Shown here: piece after piece, positions 25,408 through 34,627 of the stretch
Position numbering within the stretch: position 1 is the first letter of the stretch
How the letters are laid out: the number at the start of each line of letters is the position of its first letter
Source of the DNA: CAIVVT01 sp963757265
GTDB taxonomy: Bacteria; Acidobacteriota; Terriglobia; Bryobacterales; Bryobacteraceae
Direction: 5' to 3'
DNA length: 64,000 nt
Assembly (NCBI GenBank): GCA_963757265.1
Contig: CAVWRA010000006.1
Span: 806,001 to 870,000, forward strand
Position numbers and translations under genes: made by a program
Notes under the pieces: model-generated
The model's database searches: none
Seen by the model: the letters and a program-made list of their open reading frames with translations, nothing else
Told to the model about the DNA's origin: nothing

Positions 25408-26616
25408 ATGAAGGGGAGGCGGCCGCGGAGCGCGGGCGCGGTCGTGGCGGCCACGCTCGCGACCCTGCTGGCGGGTTGCCAGCAGCAGCGAACCGCGGCG
25501 TCGATGGCGCCGCCGGTGGTGGAAGTGGCCGCCGTGGTGGTGCAGGATGTTCCGGTCGTCAAGGAGTGGATCGGGACGCTGGACGGGAGCGTCAACGCCG
25601 AGATCCGGGCGCAGGTGAGCGGCTACGTGATGCGCCAGGCGTACAAGGAAGGCTCCTTCGTGCGCAAGGGCCAGTTGCTGTTCGAGATCGATCCGCGGCC
25701 CCTCCAGGCGGCGTTGAACCAGGCCCAGGGCAACCTGGGGCAGGCCGAAAGCAACGTTCAGTTGATGCGCGCCAACCTGGCGCAGAGCGAAGCGCGGCTG
25801 GGCAAGGCCGACCTGGACGTGAAGCGCTACACGCCGCTGGCCCAGACCAAGGCCATCAGCCAGGAGGAGATGGACGACGCGATCCAGGCCCAACTGGAGG
25901 CCCGGGCCGCGGTCGAGTCGGCGCGGGCGTCGATTGCGGCCGGGCAGGCGGCCGTGGTGGCCAGCAAAGCGGCGGTCTACACGGCCGAGGTGAACCTGGG
26001 GTTCACGAAGATTACGGCGCCGATTGACGGCATCGCGGGCATCGCCATGGTGCAGGTGGGCAACCTGGCCTCCGCTATCAGCGGAGTATTGACGACGGTT
26101 TCGGCCGTCGATCCGATCAAGGCCTACTTCACGGTCAGCGAGCAGGAGTACATCGCTTATCACCGCGGCCACGGCGGGCTGTCTCCGGAGATGGAGATTA
26201 TCCTGGCCGACGGGTCGCTGTATCCGCATAAAGGGCGGCTGTTCCTCGAGGACCGGCAGGTGGATGTCGGCACCGGCGCGATCCGGGTGGCCGCGCTGCT
26301 GCCCAATCCGGGCAATTTTCTGCGGCCGGGACAGTATGCGCGAGTGCGGTCCGTGGTGTCCACGCAAAAGGGCGCGACACTGGTGCCGGAGCGCGCGGTG
26401 AGCGAACTGCAGGGCAGCTACCAGGTGGCGGTGGTCAACAGCGACAACACCGTGAACATCCGCAATGTGCGTCTGGGGTCGCGCGTAGGCGGACTGTGGG
26501 TGGTGGAAGAGGGGGTCCAGCCGGGCGATCGCGTGGTGGTGCAGGGACTGCAGAAGATTCGCAACGGCGCGACCGTCAATCCCAAGCCGTATTCACAGCC
26601 GGTGGGGGCGAAGTAG
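25408..26616 (+). CDS. RND efflux periplasmic adaptor (membrane fusion protein)
   Basis: A 402-residue lipoprotein (lipobox LLAGC) that links inner-membrane pump and outer-membrane channel. It has the lipoyl half-motifs (NAEIRAQVSGYVMRQAYKEGSFVRKGQLLFEIDPRPLQ), an alpha-hairpin coiled coil and the second lipoyl half (VNLGFTKITAPIDGIAG), then beta-barrel and membrane-proximal domains. It is the first gene of an adaptor-pump-channel operon; the pump starts 5 bases after its stop. The 300-base gap to the divergent FAD oxidoreductase gene must hold both promoters; a GACCAGTCTGTC partial palindrome at 25262-25273 might be an operator. No local regulator gene is visible. Confidence 0.93.
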   Translation: MKGRRPRSAGAVVAATLATLLAGCQQQRTAASMAPPVVEVAAVVVQDVPVVKEWIGTLDGSVNAEIRAQVSGYVMRQAYKEGSFVRKGQLLFEIDPRPLQAALNQAQGNLGQAESNVQLMRANLAQSEARLGKADLDVKRYTPLAQTKAISQEEMDDAIQAQLEARAAVESARASIAAGQAAVVASKAAVYTAEVNLGFTKITAPIDGIAGIAMVQVGNLASAISGVLTTVSAVDPIKAYFTVSEQEYIAYHRGHGGLSPEMEIILADGSLYPHKGRLFLEDRQVDVGTGAIRVAALLPNPGNFLRPGQYARVRSVVSTQKGATLVPERAVSELQGSYQVAVVNSDNTVNIRNVRLGSRVGGLWVVEEGVQPGDRVVVQGLQKIRNGATVNPKPYSQPVGAK

Positions 26617-26621
26617 CGGCC

Positions 26622-29600
26622 ATGTCGAAGTTCTTCATCGATCGCCCCATCGTGGCGATGGTGATCGCCATCCTCACCGTGCTGCTGGGTGGGATCTGCC
26701 TGGTGACGCTGCCGGTGGCGCAGTATCCCGAGATCGTCCCGCCCGAGGTGCAGGTCAACGCGATCTATTTCGGCGCCGATGCGCAGACCATCGAGCAATC
26801 GGTGGCCGCGCCGATCGAACAGCAGATGAGCGGCGTGGACAACATGCTGTACATGCTGTCCACCAACGCCAACAACGGTTCGATGGGGATGAGCATCATC
26901 TTTGACGTCAGAACGCAGCCCAATACCGATCTGATTCTGACCCAGATGCGGGAATCGCTGGCGGCGGCGCAACTGCCGGTGGACGTGACCAATTACGGCA
27001 TCACGGTCCGCAAGGCCACCAGTTCGCCGTTGCTGATGCTCTCGCTGTATTCGCCGCGCGGCACGCACGACCGCAACTGGCTGGCGAATTACGCCTACAT
27101 CAATCTGGTCGACGAAATACTGCGCCTGCCGGGCGTCGGCGACACGCTCGTCTACGGCGGCCGCTACGCCATGCGGATCTGGGTCCGGCCCGACCAGTTG
27201 GCCAAGCTCCAGGTGACGGTGCCCGAAATCGCGCGCGCCATCCAGCAGCAGAACACCGTCAATCCATCTGGCCAGGTGGGCGGAGAGCCGGCGCCGCCGG
27301 GCCAGGAATTCTCCTACACCATGCGCGCGCAGGGGCGCCTGGTCACACCCGAGGAGTTCGGCAATATCGTCATCCGGGCCAATCGCGACGGCTCGGTGCT
27401 GCGGGTCAGCGATGTGGCGCGGGTGGAATTGGGAGCTGAGACCTACAATGTCCGGGGCCGCGTGAACGGCTACCCGGCGGCGGTCATGCCGATTTACCAG
27501 TTGCCGGGATCGAACGCCCTCGATGCGGCCACGGCGGTGCGGACGCGCATGACCGAACTGAAACAGCGTTTCCCCGATGATGTGGATTTCCTCGTTTCCC
27601 TGGACACGACGCGGCCCGTGACGGAGGGCATCACCGAGATCCTGATCACTTTGCTGGAGGCGCTGGCGCTGGTGGCGCTGGTCGTTTATCTGTTCCTCCA
27701 GGATTGGCGGGCCACGCTGATCCCGCTGCTGGCCGTGCCGGTTTCGCTGATCGGCACCTTCATGCTGTTCCCGGTGTTCGGTTTCAGCGTCAATACGCTG
27801 TCGCTGTTCGGCCTGGTGCTGGCCATCGGCCTGGTGGTGGACGACGCCATCGTGGTGGTAGAGGCGGTGCAGCACCATGTCGATGAAGGCATGACGCCCA
27901 AGGACGCGGCGCGCAAGGCGATGGAGGAGGTATCGGCGCCGGTGATCGGCATCGCGATCATCTTGGCGGCCGTGTTCGTGCCGACCGTTTTTGTGCCCGG
28001 CATCACCGGCCGGCTGTACCAGCAGTTCGCCCTGACAATCGCGATTTCGGTGATCATCTCGGCCTTCAACGCGCTGACGCTGAGCCCGGCCCTGTCGTCG
28101 CTGCTGCTGCGGCCGAAGCGCGAATCGCACGGGCCCCTGGCCGCGTTTTTCCGCGTCTTCAACCGCTGGTTCGAGCGCAGCCGCAACGCTTACGTGGCGG
28201 CCTGCGGGGCCTTGATTCGCAAGTCCGCCATTGCGCTGGTAGTGCTGGCGGGTTGCGCCGTGCTGGCCGGGTTGATCGGCACGAAGCTGCCCACGGGCTT
28301 CCTGCCGGAAGAGGATCTGGGCTACCTGATGCTGTCGGTCCAGCTGCCGGACGCGTCCAGCCTGCAACGGACCGACGAGACGATGCGCAAGATCGAAGAC
28401 ATCGTCAAGCAGGTTCCGGCGATTGAGGTCTTCACCAGCGTCGTCGGCGTCAACGTGCTGAGCCGCGTGCAGGACACGTACTCGGGCTTCTTCTTCATCA
28501 AGTTGAAGCCCTGGGATCAGCGCCGCGCCAAATCCGACGTAGCCAACGAATTGTCGGCCATGCTGACCCGCAAGCTCAGCGCCTTGCCGGACGGGATTTC
28601 GTTCTCGATCACCCCGCCCGCCATTCCGGGCATCGGCACTTCGGGCGGCTTCACGTTCATCCTGGAGGACCGCGCCGGGCGCGACCTGCAGTTCCTCGAA
28701 GACAACCTGGCGACGTTCCTGCAGGCGGCGCGGAAACGGCCGGAACTGGCCAACGTGACCACGACATTTCTGCCGCGCGTGCCGCAGGTGTACGCCGACG
28801 TGGACCGCGACAAGACGGTCGCACAGGGGGTCGCCCCGAGCGACGTGTACCTGACGCTGCAGACCTTCATGGGCGGCTCGTTCATCAACTACTTCAACCG
28901 CTTCGGCCGGCAGTGGCGCGTGTTCCTGGAGGCCGAAGGCGGCGAGCGCACGCGCGCCGAGGACGTCAACCAGTTCTACGTTCGCAACGCCCGGGGCGAC
29001 ATGGTGCCGCTCTCGGCGCTGACCACGCTGAAGCGCATCGTCGGGCCGGAGTTCACGCAACGCTACAACCTGTATCGCTGCGCCCAGATCTTCGGCAATG
29101 CCGCGCCCGGCTACAGTTCGGGGCAGGCCATGCGGGCGCTGGAGCAGGTGCATGCGCAGACTATGCCGCGCGAGATGGGCTTCGACTATGCCGGCATGTC
29201 GTACCAGGAATGGGCGGCGCAAAGGGGCCTGTCGGTGACGGTGATCTTCGGCATGTCGCTGGTGTTCGTGTTCCTGATTCTGGCCGCGCTGTACGAAAGC
29301 TGGACGCTGCCCGTGAGCGTGCTTCTTGGGACGCCCGTGGCCGTGGCCGGGGCGCTGGCCACGCTGGCCGTCCGCAAAATGACCAACGATGTTTACGCCC
29401 AGATCGGGCTGGTCATGCTGATCGGGCTGGCGGCCAAGAACGCCATCCTGATCGTCGAGTTTGCGCGCGTGCGCTACGAGGGCGGCATGGGGCTGGCCGA
29501 GGCGGCGCTGGCCGGGGCCCGGCTGCGGTTGCGGCCGATCCTGATGACGTCGTTCGCCTTCATTCTGGGCTGCGTGCCGCTGTGGATGGCGACCGGCGCG

Positions 29601-29759
29601 GGCGCGGTCGCGCGGCGGGTGGTGGGCAGTTGCGTCATCGGCGGCATGGGCGCCGCCACCGGCATTGCCATCCTGCTGATCCCCGTCACCTTCTATTTAA
29701 TGGAACGGCTGGGCGGGAAACGGGCCGAGGGGCGGGCCGGGGAGGGGCGCGAGTCGTGA
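26622..29759 (+). CDS. RND multidrug efflux pump, HAE1 (AcrB) family
   Basis: A 1045-residue inner-membrane proton-driven pump with twelve helices and two large periplasmic loops. The start FFIDRPIVAMVIAILTVLLGG, the first-helix PVAQYPEIVPPEV block, the proton-relay helix GLVLAIGLVVDDAIVVVE (Asp-Asp in helix 4) and the second-half GLAAKNAILIVEFA are all present. The frame is complete. It sits between adaptor and channel genes with gaps of 5 and 2 bases. The substrate range is not predictable, but the AcrAB-TolC style suggests lipophilic drugs or metabolites. Confidence 0.96.
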   Translation: MSKFFIDRPIVAMVIAILTVLLGGICLVTLPVAQYPEIVPPEVQVNAIYFGADAQTIEQSVAAPIEQQMSGVDNMLYMLSTNANNGSMGMSIIFDVRTQPNTDLILTQMRESLAAAQLPVDVTNYGITVRKATSSPLLMLSLYSPRGTHDRNWLANYAYINLVDEILRLPGVGDTLVYGGRYAMRIWVRPDQLAKLQVTVPEIARAIQQQNTVNPSGQVGGEPAPPGQEFSYTMRAQGRLVTPEEFGNIVIRANRDGSVLRVSDVARVELGAETYNVRGRVNGYPAAVMPIYQLPGSNALDAATAVRTRMTELKQRFPDDVDFLVSLDTTRPVTEGITEILITLLEALALVALVVYLFLQDWRATLIPLLAVPVSLIGTFMLFPVFGFSVNTLSLFGLVLAIGLVVDDAIVVVEAVQHHVDEGMTPKDAARKAMEEVSAPVIGIAIILAAVFVPTVFVPGITGRLYQQFALTIAISVIISAFNALTLSPALSSLLLRPKRESHGPLAAFFRVFNRWFERSRNAYVAACGALIRKSAIALVVLAGCAVLAGLIGTKLPTGFLPEEDLGYLMLSVQLPDASSLQRTDETMRKIEDIVKQVPAIEVFTSVVGVNVLSRVQDTYSGFFFIKLKPWDQRRAKSDVANELSAMLTRKLSALPDGISFSITPPAIPGIGTSGGFTFILEDRAGRDLQFLEDNLATFLQAARKRPELANVTTTFLPRVPQVYADVDRDKTVAQGVAPSDVYLTLQTFMGGSFINYFNRFGRQWRVFLEAEGGERTRAEDVNQFYVRNARGDMVPLSALTTLKRIVGPEFTQRYNLYRCAQIFGNAAPGYSSGQAMRALEQVHAQTMPREMGFDYAGMSYQEWAAQRGLSVTVIFGMSLVFVFLILAALYESWTLPVSVLLGTPVAVAGALATLAVRKMTNDVYAQIGLVMLIGLAAKNAILIVEFARVRYEGGMGLAEAALAGARLRLRPILMTSFAFILGCVPLWMATGAGAVARRVVGSCVIGGMGAATGIAILLIPVTFYLMERLGGKRAEGRAGEGRES

Positions 29760-29761
29760 AC

Positions 29762-31214
29762 ATGAGGAGCATTCCGGTCGCCATGGCGCTGGCCGCGGCG
29801 TGCCTGCTCGGCGGCTGCGTCGTCGGTCCCAAGTACAAGGCCCCCACGGCCAATGCGCCGCCCGCCTTCCGCGGCCAGGAAGGGGCTGCGCAGGCGGCCT
29901 CCATCGCCGACCTGCCGTGGTGGGAGATCTTCAAGGACCCCACGCTCCAGGACCTGGTGAAGACCGCCCTCACCAACAACTACGATCTGCGCATCGCCGT
30001 CCGCCGGCTGGAGCAGGCGCGCGAGCTCACCGTGCAGGCCCGCGCGCAATACTATCCCGGCGCCGGTTACGAGGGCGGCGTCAGCGGCGGCAAAAATGAA
30101 GCCCTGGGCACTCCGACCTACAGCAACGGCAAGACGGCGGCCGCCCTCGAGCTGGGCCTGGGCGCCAGTTGGGAGCTCGACCTGTGGGGCCGCGTCCGCC
30201 ACATGAACGAGGCCGCGCTGGCCGGCTACCTGTCCACCGAACAGGCGCGGCGGGGCGTGATCCTGTCGCTGGTGACCGGCGTGGCGCAAGCGTATTACGA
30301 GCTGCTGGAGCTGGACCTGCGGCTGGAGATCGCGCGCCGTACCGTGGAGACGTTTCGCGGCAGCCTCAAAATCTTCCAGGAGCGGCTGGAAGGGGGCACC
30401 GCGTCGCGCCTGGAGACCGCCCGGGCGCAGGCCGCGCTGGCCTCGACCGCCGCCGAGATCCCGGAGATCGAGCGCCAGATCGCGCTCCAGGAAAACGAGA
30501 TCCGGATTCTCTTGGGCAGCAATCCCGGCCCCGTCGTGCGCAATGCCAAGTTGCTCGAACAGGCGCTTCCGCCGGAGGTGCCCGCCGGGCTGCCTTCGGC
30601 GCTGCTGGAACGGCGGCCGGACGTGCTGCAGGCCGAGCAGGCCGTGCGGGCGGCCAATGCGCAGGTGGGCATCGCGCAGGCGGCATTCTTCCCCACTCTC
30701 GGCCTGACCACGGCGCTCGGACGGATCAGTTGGCCGCTGGAGAATTTCCTCGGCGGGAACACCAACGTCTGGTCCCTGGCCGCGAACACGCTTGGGCCGC
30801 TGTACGCGGGCGGTTCTCTCCGTTCCGCCAAACGGCAGGCGATCGCGGCCTGGGAGCAGGCCCGGCTGCAATACGAGCAGACGGCAATGAACGCCTTCCG
30901 GGATGTCTCCAACGCGTTGATCACGCGCCAGCAACTGGAGGCCATCCGCGTGGAGCAGGCTCGCGCCGTCGACGCCTACAGGGACGCCGTCGCGGTGTTC
31001 GACTCAGCGCTACCAGGCCGGCAAGTCGAGCTACTTCGAAGTGCTGGAGGCGGAGCAGGAGCTCTACCCGGCGGAGAATGCGCTGGCCCAGACGGAGCTG
31101 AATCGCCGCGTCGTCATCGTCCAGCTCTACCAGGCCCTGGGCGGCGGCTGGAACCTGAAAACGCCCGAGTGGAGCGGGCCGCAGGCGGTCGCGCCGGCGG
31201 CGCCGTCCAAATAG
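29762..31214 (+). CDS. Outer-membrane efflux lipoprotein (NodT/OprM type), frameshifted near 3' end
   Basis: Outer-membrane channel of the efflux operon: lipobox LLGGC (Cys19), then KYKAPTANAPPAFR and PWWEIFKDPTLQDLV and two repeats of long helices with beta strands (ERRPDVLQAEQAVRAANAQVGIAQAAFFP begins the second). After AYRDAVAV the frame is lost. With one T removed from the TT at 30998-30999 it continues STQRYQAGKSSYFEVLEAEQELYPAENALAQTELNRRVVIVQLYQALGGGW, the standard family ending, and stops at 31214. Unrepaired, it would run to 31246 with a Pro/Gly/Arg-rich tail. Either a consensus error or a real loss of the last helix pair. Confidence 0.85.
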
Positions 31215-31268
31215 CAGCCTGTCGCCGGGGTCACGACCAGGGCTAGATTCAGCAAGGGTGCGGGGTCG

Positions 31269-32039
31269 TCAGGACCCGGTGGACGCGCTGTGTCCCGGAG
31301 CGGCGGGGAAGAGCGTGGGTGGCGAGGACTTGCCGCAGCAGCGCTTGAACTTGAGCTTCGAGCCGCAGGGGCAGGGGGCGTTGCGGGCCGGCGTCGCCAA
31401 CGCCACGGGTGTGGCTTCAGGCTTTGGCGGCCAAGGGGCCTGGGGTTCAGTAGGATGCGCGTCGGGGGACTCGGCGGCGGCGGGGGGCCAGTCGGAGAGG
31501 AATTCGGAGGCTGAGGCGAGGAGGTCGCCGCGAAGGATGGCCAGGGCGGCTCGGAGGCGGGCGGCGGGGGGCGTGGAGGGGGATTCGAGGAGGTTGCGGA
31601 GGGTCGTCAGGGCGAGGCAGGCGAGGGCGCGGAGCTCGGCGGTGTGATGGGAGGTGGCCTCGGCGCGGAAGGTCGCTACGGCAGCGTCGAAGGCCGGGGC
31701 GGTGCGCTGCCAGAGGTGGACGGTGGTGCGGTGGAGGCCGTTCTCGGCGGCGGCTCGGGTGACGCTGAGACCGCGTGCCAGGGCGGCGGCGACTCGGAGC
31801 TGGACAGGGGTGAGAGGCTGGGATTCGATTTGATCGAACAAAGCCAATCTCGACAGGAGCGATGAGCTGACGACGGGGCGGGGATCGGCCTGTGCGGGCT
31901 GGGGCGGGGTGTGGTGGCGCGCTGGGCCGGGTGGGGGAGTGAAGCTCGGAGCGTCGAACTGATCGAATTGATCAAACAAAGCCAATTTCGACAGAAGCGT
32001 TGTGCTGGGTGCCGGGCGGGGGTCAGTTTGGGCGGACAT
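31269..32039 (-). CDS. SEC-C metal-binding protein with helix-turn-helix region
   Basis: A 256-residue protein. Its C-terminus carries the SEC-C zinc motif APCPCGSKLKFKRCCG (residues about 221-237). The middle (LTPVQLRVAAALARGLSVTRAAAENGLHRTTVHLWQ) is a helix-turn-helix of the resolvase/transposase-like kind. The N-terminus contains two copies of an S-LLS(K/R)LALFDQ unit separated by Pro-rich linker, an internal duplication. It is the first gene of the accessory island. DNA or protein binding is likely; the process served is unknown. Confidence 0.7.
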   Translation of the reverse strand: MSAQTDPRPAPSTTLLSKLALFDQFDQFDAPSFTPPPGPARHHTPPQPAQADPRPVVSSSLLSRLALFDQIESQPLTPVQLRVAAALARGLSVTRAAAENGLHRTTVHLWQRTAPAFDAAVATFRAEATSHHTAELRALACLALTTLRNLLESPSTPPAARLRAALAILRGDLLASASEFLSDWPPAAAESPDAHPTEPQAPWPPKPEATPVALATPARNAPCPCGSKLKFKRCCGKSSPPTLFPAAPGHSASTGS

Positions 32040-32801
32040 TGGGATAAGTCTCCTTACGCTCTGAAGGTAGCACTGGAGTGCAAGGAATTCGGAGGTATTG
32101 CGGGTGGCTATGTGAAGGAAATCAATAAGATACAGGATGCCAAATCGTTGTGAACGGGGTGGAGGAGGGGGTGGGGTTTGGGGATGGGGCTTGGGGGTGG
32201 CGGGTGGAGGCGGGCGGGGGTGGGGCGCGATTCTGACGAGTGATGATTGTTGATGAATGGGGGAGAAAACGCGGGTGACAGGCACCGCCCGCCACGCGGC
32301 GGCGAGGGGCGTTGCGGAGTTGGAGGAGAGGGAGCCTTGGGACAGCGGAGCCAGCCGCCGGTCTGCGGAATGTGGCGAGTGATGAATTGTGATGATTCGG
32401 GGTCCAGGGGCAGCGGGACGGACCGGGGGACAGGCCGCCGGGATCCGCTGGGCGGAGGCGGGAGGGATCGGGAAGTCGTGTGCGCCGCGGGGGGTAGGTG
32501 GATATGAAGGCCCTGGGTGCGGGTGGGCGCCGTCTGCACCCCCTTGCCTCCGTGCCGCCCCAAGGCGGACGATGATCGCGACACCATCGCCGCAGACGGC
32601 CATTTGGCGCTGGACATGGGGGCTTGAGTGCAAAGTCCCCGGATTTTCAACGCCTCGGCGTAGCGCCCGCGATACCCCGGATGGTGCAGCAGCGCGTAGA
32701 CGTGCTCGAGGATGCGCTACATTTGTGCCTTGGGGGGACCCCCTTGCGACCAGAACATTTTCGGATGAGAATGATCCTTGCTGGGGAGCGGCGCTGACTG
32801 A
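32040..32801. other. 762-base region without a supported gene
   Basis: Contains the G-rich tract described separately, two imperfect GAGTGATGA-rich copies (near 32238 and 32375) and low-complexity sequence. The open frames here give Pro/Ser/Arg-rich products without homology. The last 160 bases before vsr hold fragments I cannot identify. It looks like decayed island DNA. Confidence 0.4.
32156..32225 (+). other. Extended G-rich tract with quadruplex potential
   Basis: A 70-base stretch with at least ten runs of three or more G on the plus strand, separated by one to four bases. The spacing suits intramolecular G-quadruplexes. It lies upstream of the minus-strand SEC-C gene start. Confidence 0.6.
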
Positions 32802-33137
32802 ATGGATACCCTCTCACCGCAAGAGCGCAGCGAGCGGATGGGGCGTGTCAAGGGGAAGGACACCAAACCGGAAATGACGGTTCGCCGCCTTGTGCATCGA
32901 CTCGGGTACCGGTATCGGCTCCACGTCCCTGGATTGCCGGGGAAGCCGGATCTGGTCTTCAGCCGCGCAAGGAAAGCCATCTTTGTCCATGGCTGTTTTT
33001 GGCATAGGCACGCTGGCTGCCCCCTGTGCCGGATGCCCGAATCTCGGCCGGACTTTTGGAAGCCCAAACTAGACAAGAATCGGAAACGTGATTCACGAAA
33101 TCAGAGAGTCCTCCAAGAAGGCGGACGGCCTCGATGA
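32802..33137 (+). CDS. vsr: Very short patch repair (Vsr) endonuclease, C-terminally truncated
   Basis: Vsr nicks 5' of T in T:G mismatches left by deamination of 5-methylcytosine. The 111-residue product has MDTLSPQERSERMGRVKGKDTKPE with Glu24, the PGKPDLVF block with catalytic Asp50 and the zinc/catalytic stretch IFVHGCFWHRH (Cys65, His68, His70). After KRDSRNQRVLQEGG the normal ending with the WECE motif (some 25-40 residues) is missing, and the stop overlaps the next gene (ATGA). No cytosine methyltransferase gene is present. It may be inactive. Base composition is lower in GC than the flanks. Confidence 0.8.
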   Translation: MDTLSPQERSERMGRVKGKDTKPEMTVRRLVHRLGYRYRLHVPGLPGKPDLVFSRARKAIFVHGCFWHRHAGCPLCRMPESRPDFWKPKLDKNRKRDSRNQRVLQEGGRPR

Positions 33138-34156
33138 TTGAGGCCTTGGTCGTCGGTCAGCTTTATTCAAACGACGAGATCTTCAGGACTCTCAAGGTAT
33201 CTAATGCCGGGGGCATTCGCATTTCGCTTCAGGACAACGCGGTTCTGAGAGCTGTCGTCATGACTTCCGTGCGGGGTTTGCACGGCGCGAGCGAGAATCC
33301 CTATCACGATAGGCTGGAGGCCGGGATTTTAACCTACACTGCCGCAGGAAAGCTCGGCGAACAAACGCTGGCGGGTGTGAACAGCCGGCTGATCGAGCAA
33401 TTAACATTCGACTTCCCAATTCACGGATTCGTATTAGTTGCCAGCAGAAGGGACGCGTCCGTCGGACCGAAACGCTGGAAGTATCTGGGGCTTCTGGAGT
33501 ATCTTCGCCATTACCCCGACACGCAGCTCGACGCCGACGGCAAGGTTCGCAAGGTCTGGCTATTCGAATTCAAGATTCATGACGATCTGCAGGTCTTGCC
33601 ACTTGCTGGCGAGGCCACTATTGCGAGCCAAATATTCGCAGCATCGAGGCTCCTGCGTGGCAACAGTTCCGATGACGATGAGATCATCAACGAGAGCGAC
33701 CCTCACGAAGCTGTGAACTTCGAGAGGATCGAGCACGTACGTGGCCAGTTGCTGGCGATGGACCCCAAGGCATTTGAGTTCTTCATCAAGGACCTGCTGC
33801 AACATTGCGGATACTCGGGCGTCTGCGTAACAAGATTCAGCGCCGACGGCGGAGTTGACGTGAATGCTCGAGCTGGTGGGCGGATTTGGATTTTCGAAAA
33901 CACGCTAGTCCAAGTACAGGCGAAGCGCTGGCTGCACTCCGTCGGGCGCAAGGAAGTCGCGGAGCTGCGTGGCAGCTTGCAGCCGTTTGCCAGGGGCGCT
34001 GTCATCACGACCAGCCATTTTTCGAAGGCAGCCATCAACGAGGCCAGCGAAGAAGGGAAGAATCCAATTGCCCTCGTTGACGGATTTCGGTTGTCCAAGG
34101 TTGTGCTTGACGAGGAGTTTCGCCTTACCGCCCAGCATGCCTCGCATCGACAGTAA
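33134..34156 (+). CDS. Mrr-type (type IV-like) restriction endonuclease
   Basis: A 340-residue protein. Residues 205-330 form an Mrr/PD-(D/E)xK nuclease domain: MDPKAFEFFIKDLLQHCGYSGVCVTRFSADGGVD (Asp242) and LVQVQAKRW (Gln262, Lys264), then RGAVITTSHFSKAAI. The N-terminal 150 residues look like a PUA/SRA-style base-reading module (NDEIFRTLKVSNAGGIRISL, LHGASENPYHDRLEAGILTYT, then a long FVLVASRRD strand). Such fusions cut DNA with modified bases. It begins in the vsr stop codon, so the two form one operon. Its intact frame contrasts with damaged neighbours. Confidence 0.8.
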   Translation: MIEALVVGQLYSNDEIFRTLKVSNAGGIRISLQDNAVLRAVVMTSVRGLHGASENPYHDRLEAGILTYTAAGKLGEQTLAGVNSRLIEQLTFDFPIHGFVLVASRRDASVGPKRWKYLGLLEYLRHYPDTQLDADGKVRKVWLFEFKIHDDLQVLPLAGEATIASQIFAASRLLRGNSSDDDEIINESDPHEAVNFERIEHVRGQLLAMDPKAFEFFIKDLLQHCGYSGVCVTRFSADGGVDVNARAGGRIWIFENTLVQVQAKRWLHSVGRKEVAELRGSLQPFARGAVITTSHFSKAAINEASEEGKNPIALVDGFRLSKVVLDEEFRLTAQHASHRQ

Positions 34157-34342
34157 AGGCGACCTTGAGTCCGTTGCCGAGCGAGCCGGCAACCGTCGGC
34201 CGACGGAGGCCGACACCGAGGGCTCCCCGCGATTTCAATTCAGGATCAGGAGGCGGTCGTCCCTAACAGACCGCGCCGCTCGCGGATGCGAAGATGCGAG
34301 CAGGTCGCTCAAGACATATGGGGCATGGGCAGGAGAGTATTC

Positions 34343-34507
34343 ATGAAGAATCAAGGTTGGTTTCGCGAGCGCGCCAAAGAGCTGTATCACGAGGACGGCC
34401 AAATCGAAGTGGATGCCGATGCGCGGGTCGCTCTCGGGGATGACAACGGAGCGTACGTGCAGGCGTGGGTTTGGGTGCCCTCGACGAAAGAGCAAAGCGA
34501 ATCCTAG
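34343..34507 (+). CDS. Small conserved-looking protein of the restriction cluster
   Basis: A 54-residue acidic protein starting MKNQGWFRERAKELYHEDGQ with a C-terminal GDDNGAYVQAWVWVPSTKE. An AGGAGAG ribosome site at 34331-34337 lies 5 bases before the ATG. I recognise the general pattern of a short protein found beside mobile and restriction genes but know no function. It lies between the Mrr gene and an Eco29kI-type nuclease remnant. Confidence 0.6.
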   Translation: MKNQGWFRERAKELYHEDGQIEVDADARVALGDDNGAYVQAWVWVPSTKEQSES

Positions 34508-34627
34508 GACTGGATCCCCTCATCCAGACCACACCGTGAGCTCCCGAAAATCCTGTGGAGCCGCGAGGCCCTCCTGTCAGAGGTGGACCCGCGCGGGGCT
34601 CCAGCGTGAGGCAGCCGTGAGATCCCG

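Noticed and set aside
26418..29222. A 934-codon open frame on the minus strand opposite the RND pump
   Set aside because: It is the His/Arg/Gln-rich shadow of the pump gene, with no ribosome site and no domain.
31676..32650. Pro/Ser/Arg-rich open frames upstream of and overlapping the SEC-C gene
   Set aside because: They extend the SEC-C gene frame or its shadows through low-complexity DNA without start signals or similarity.
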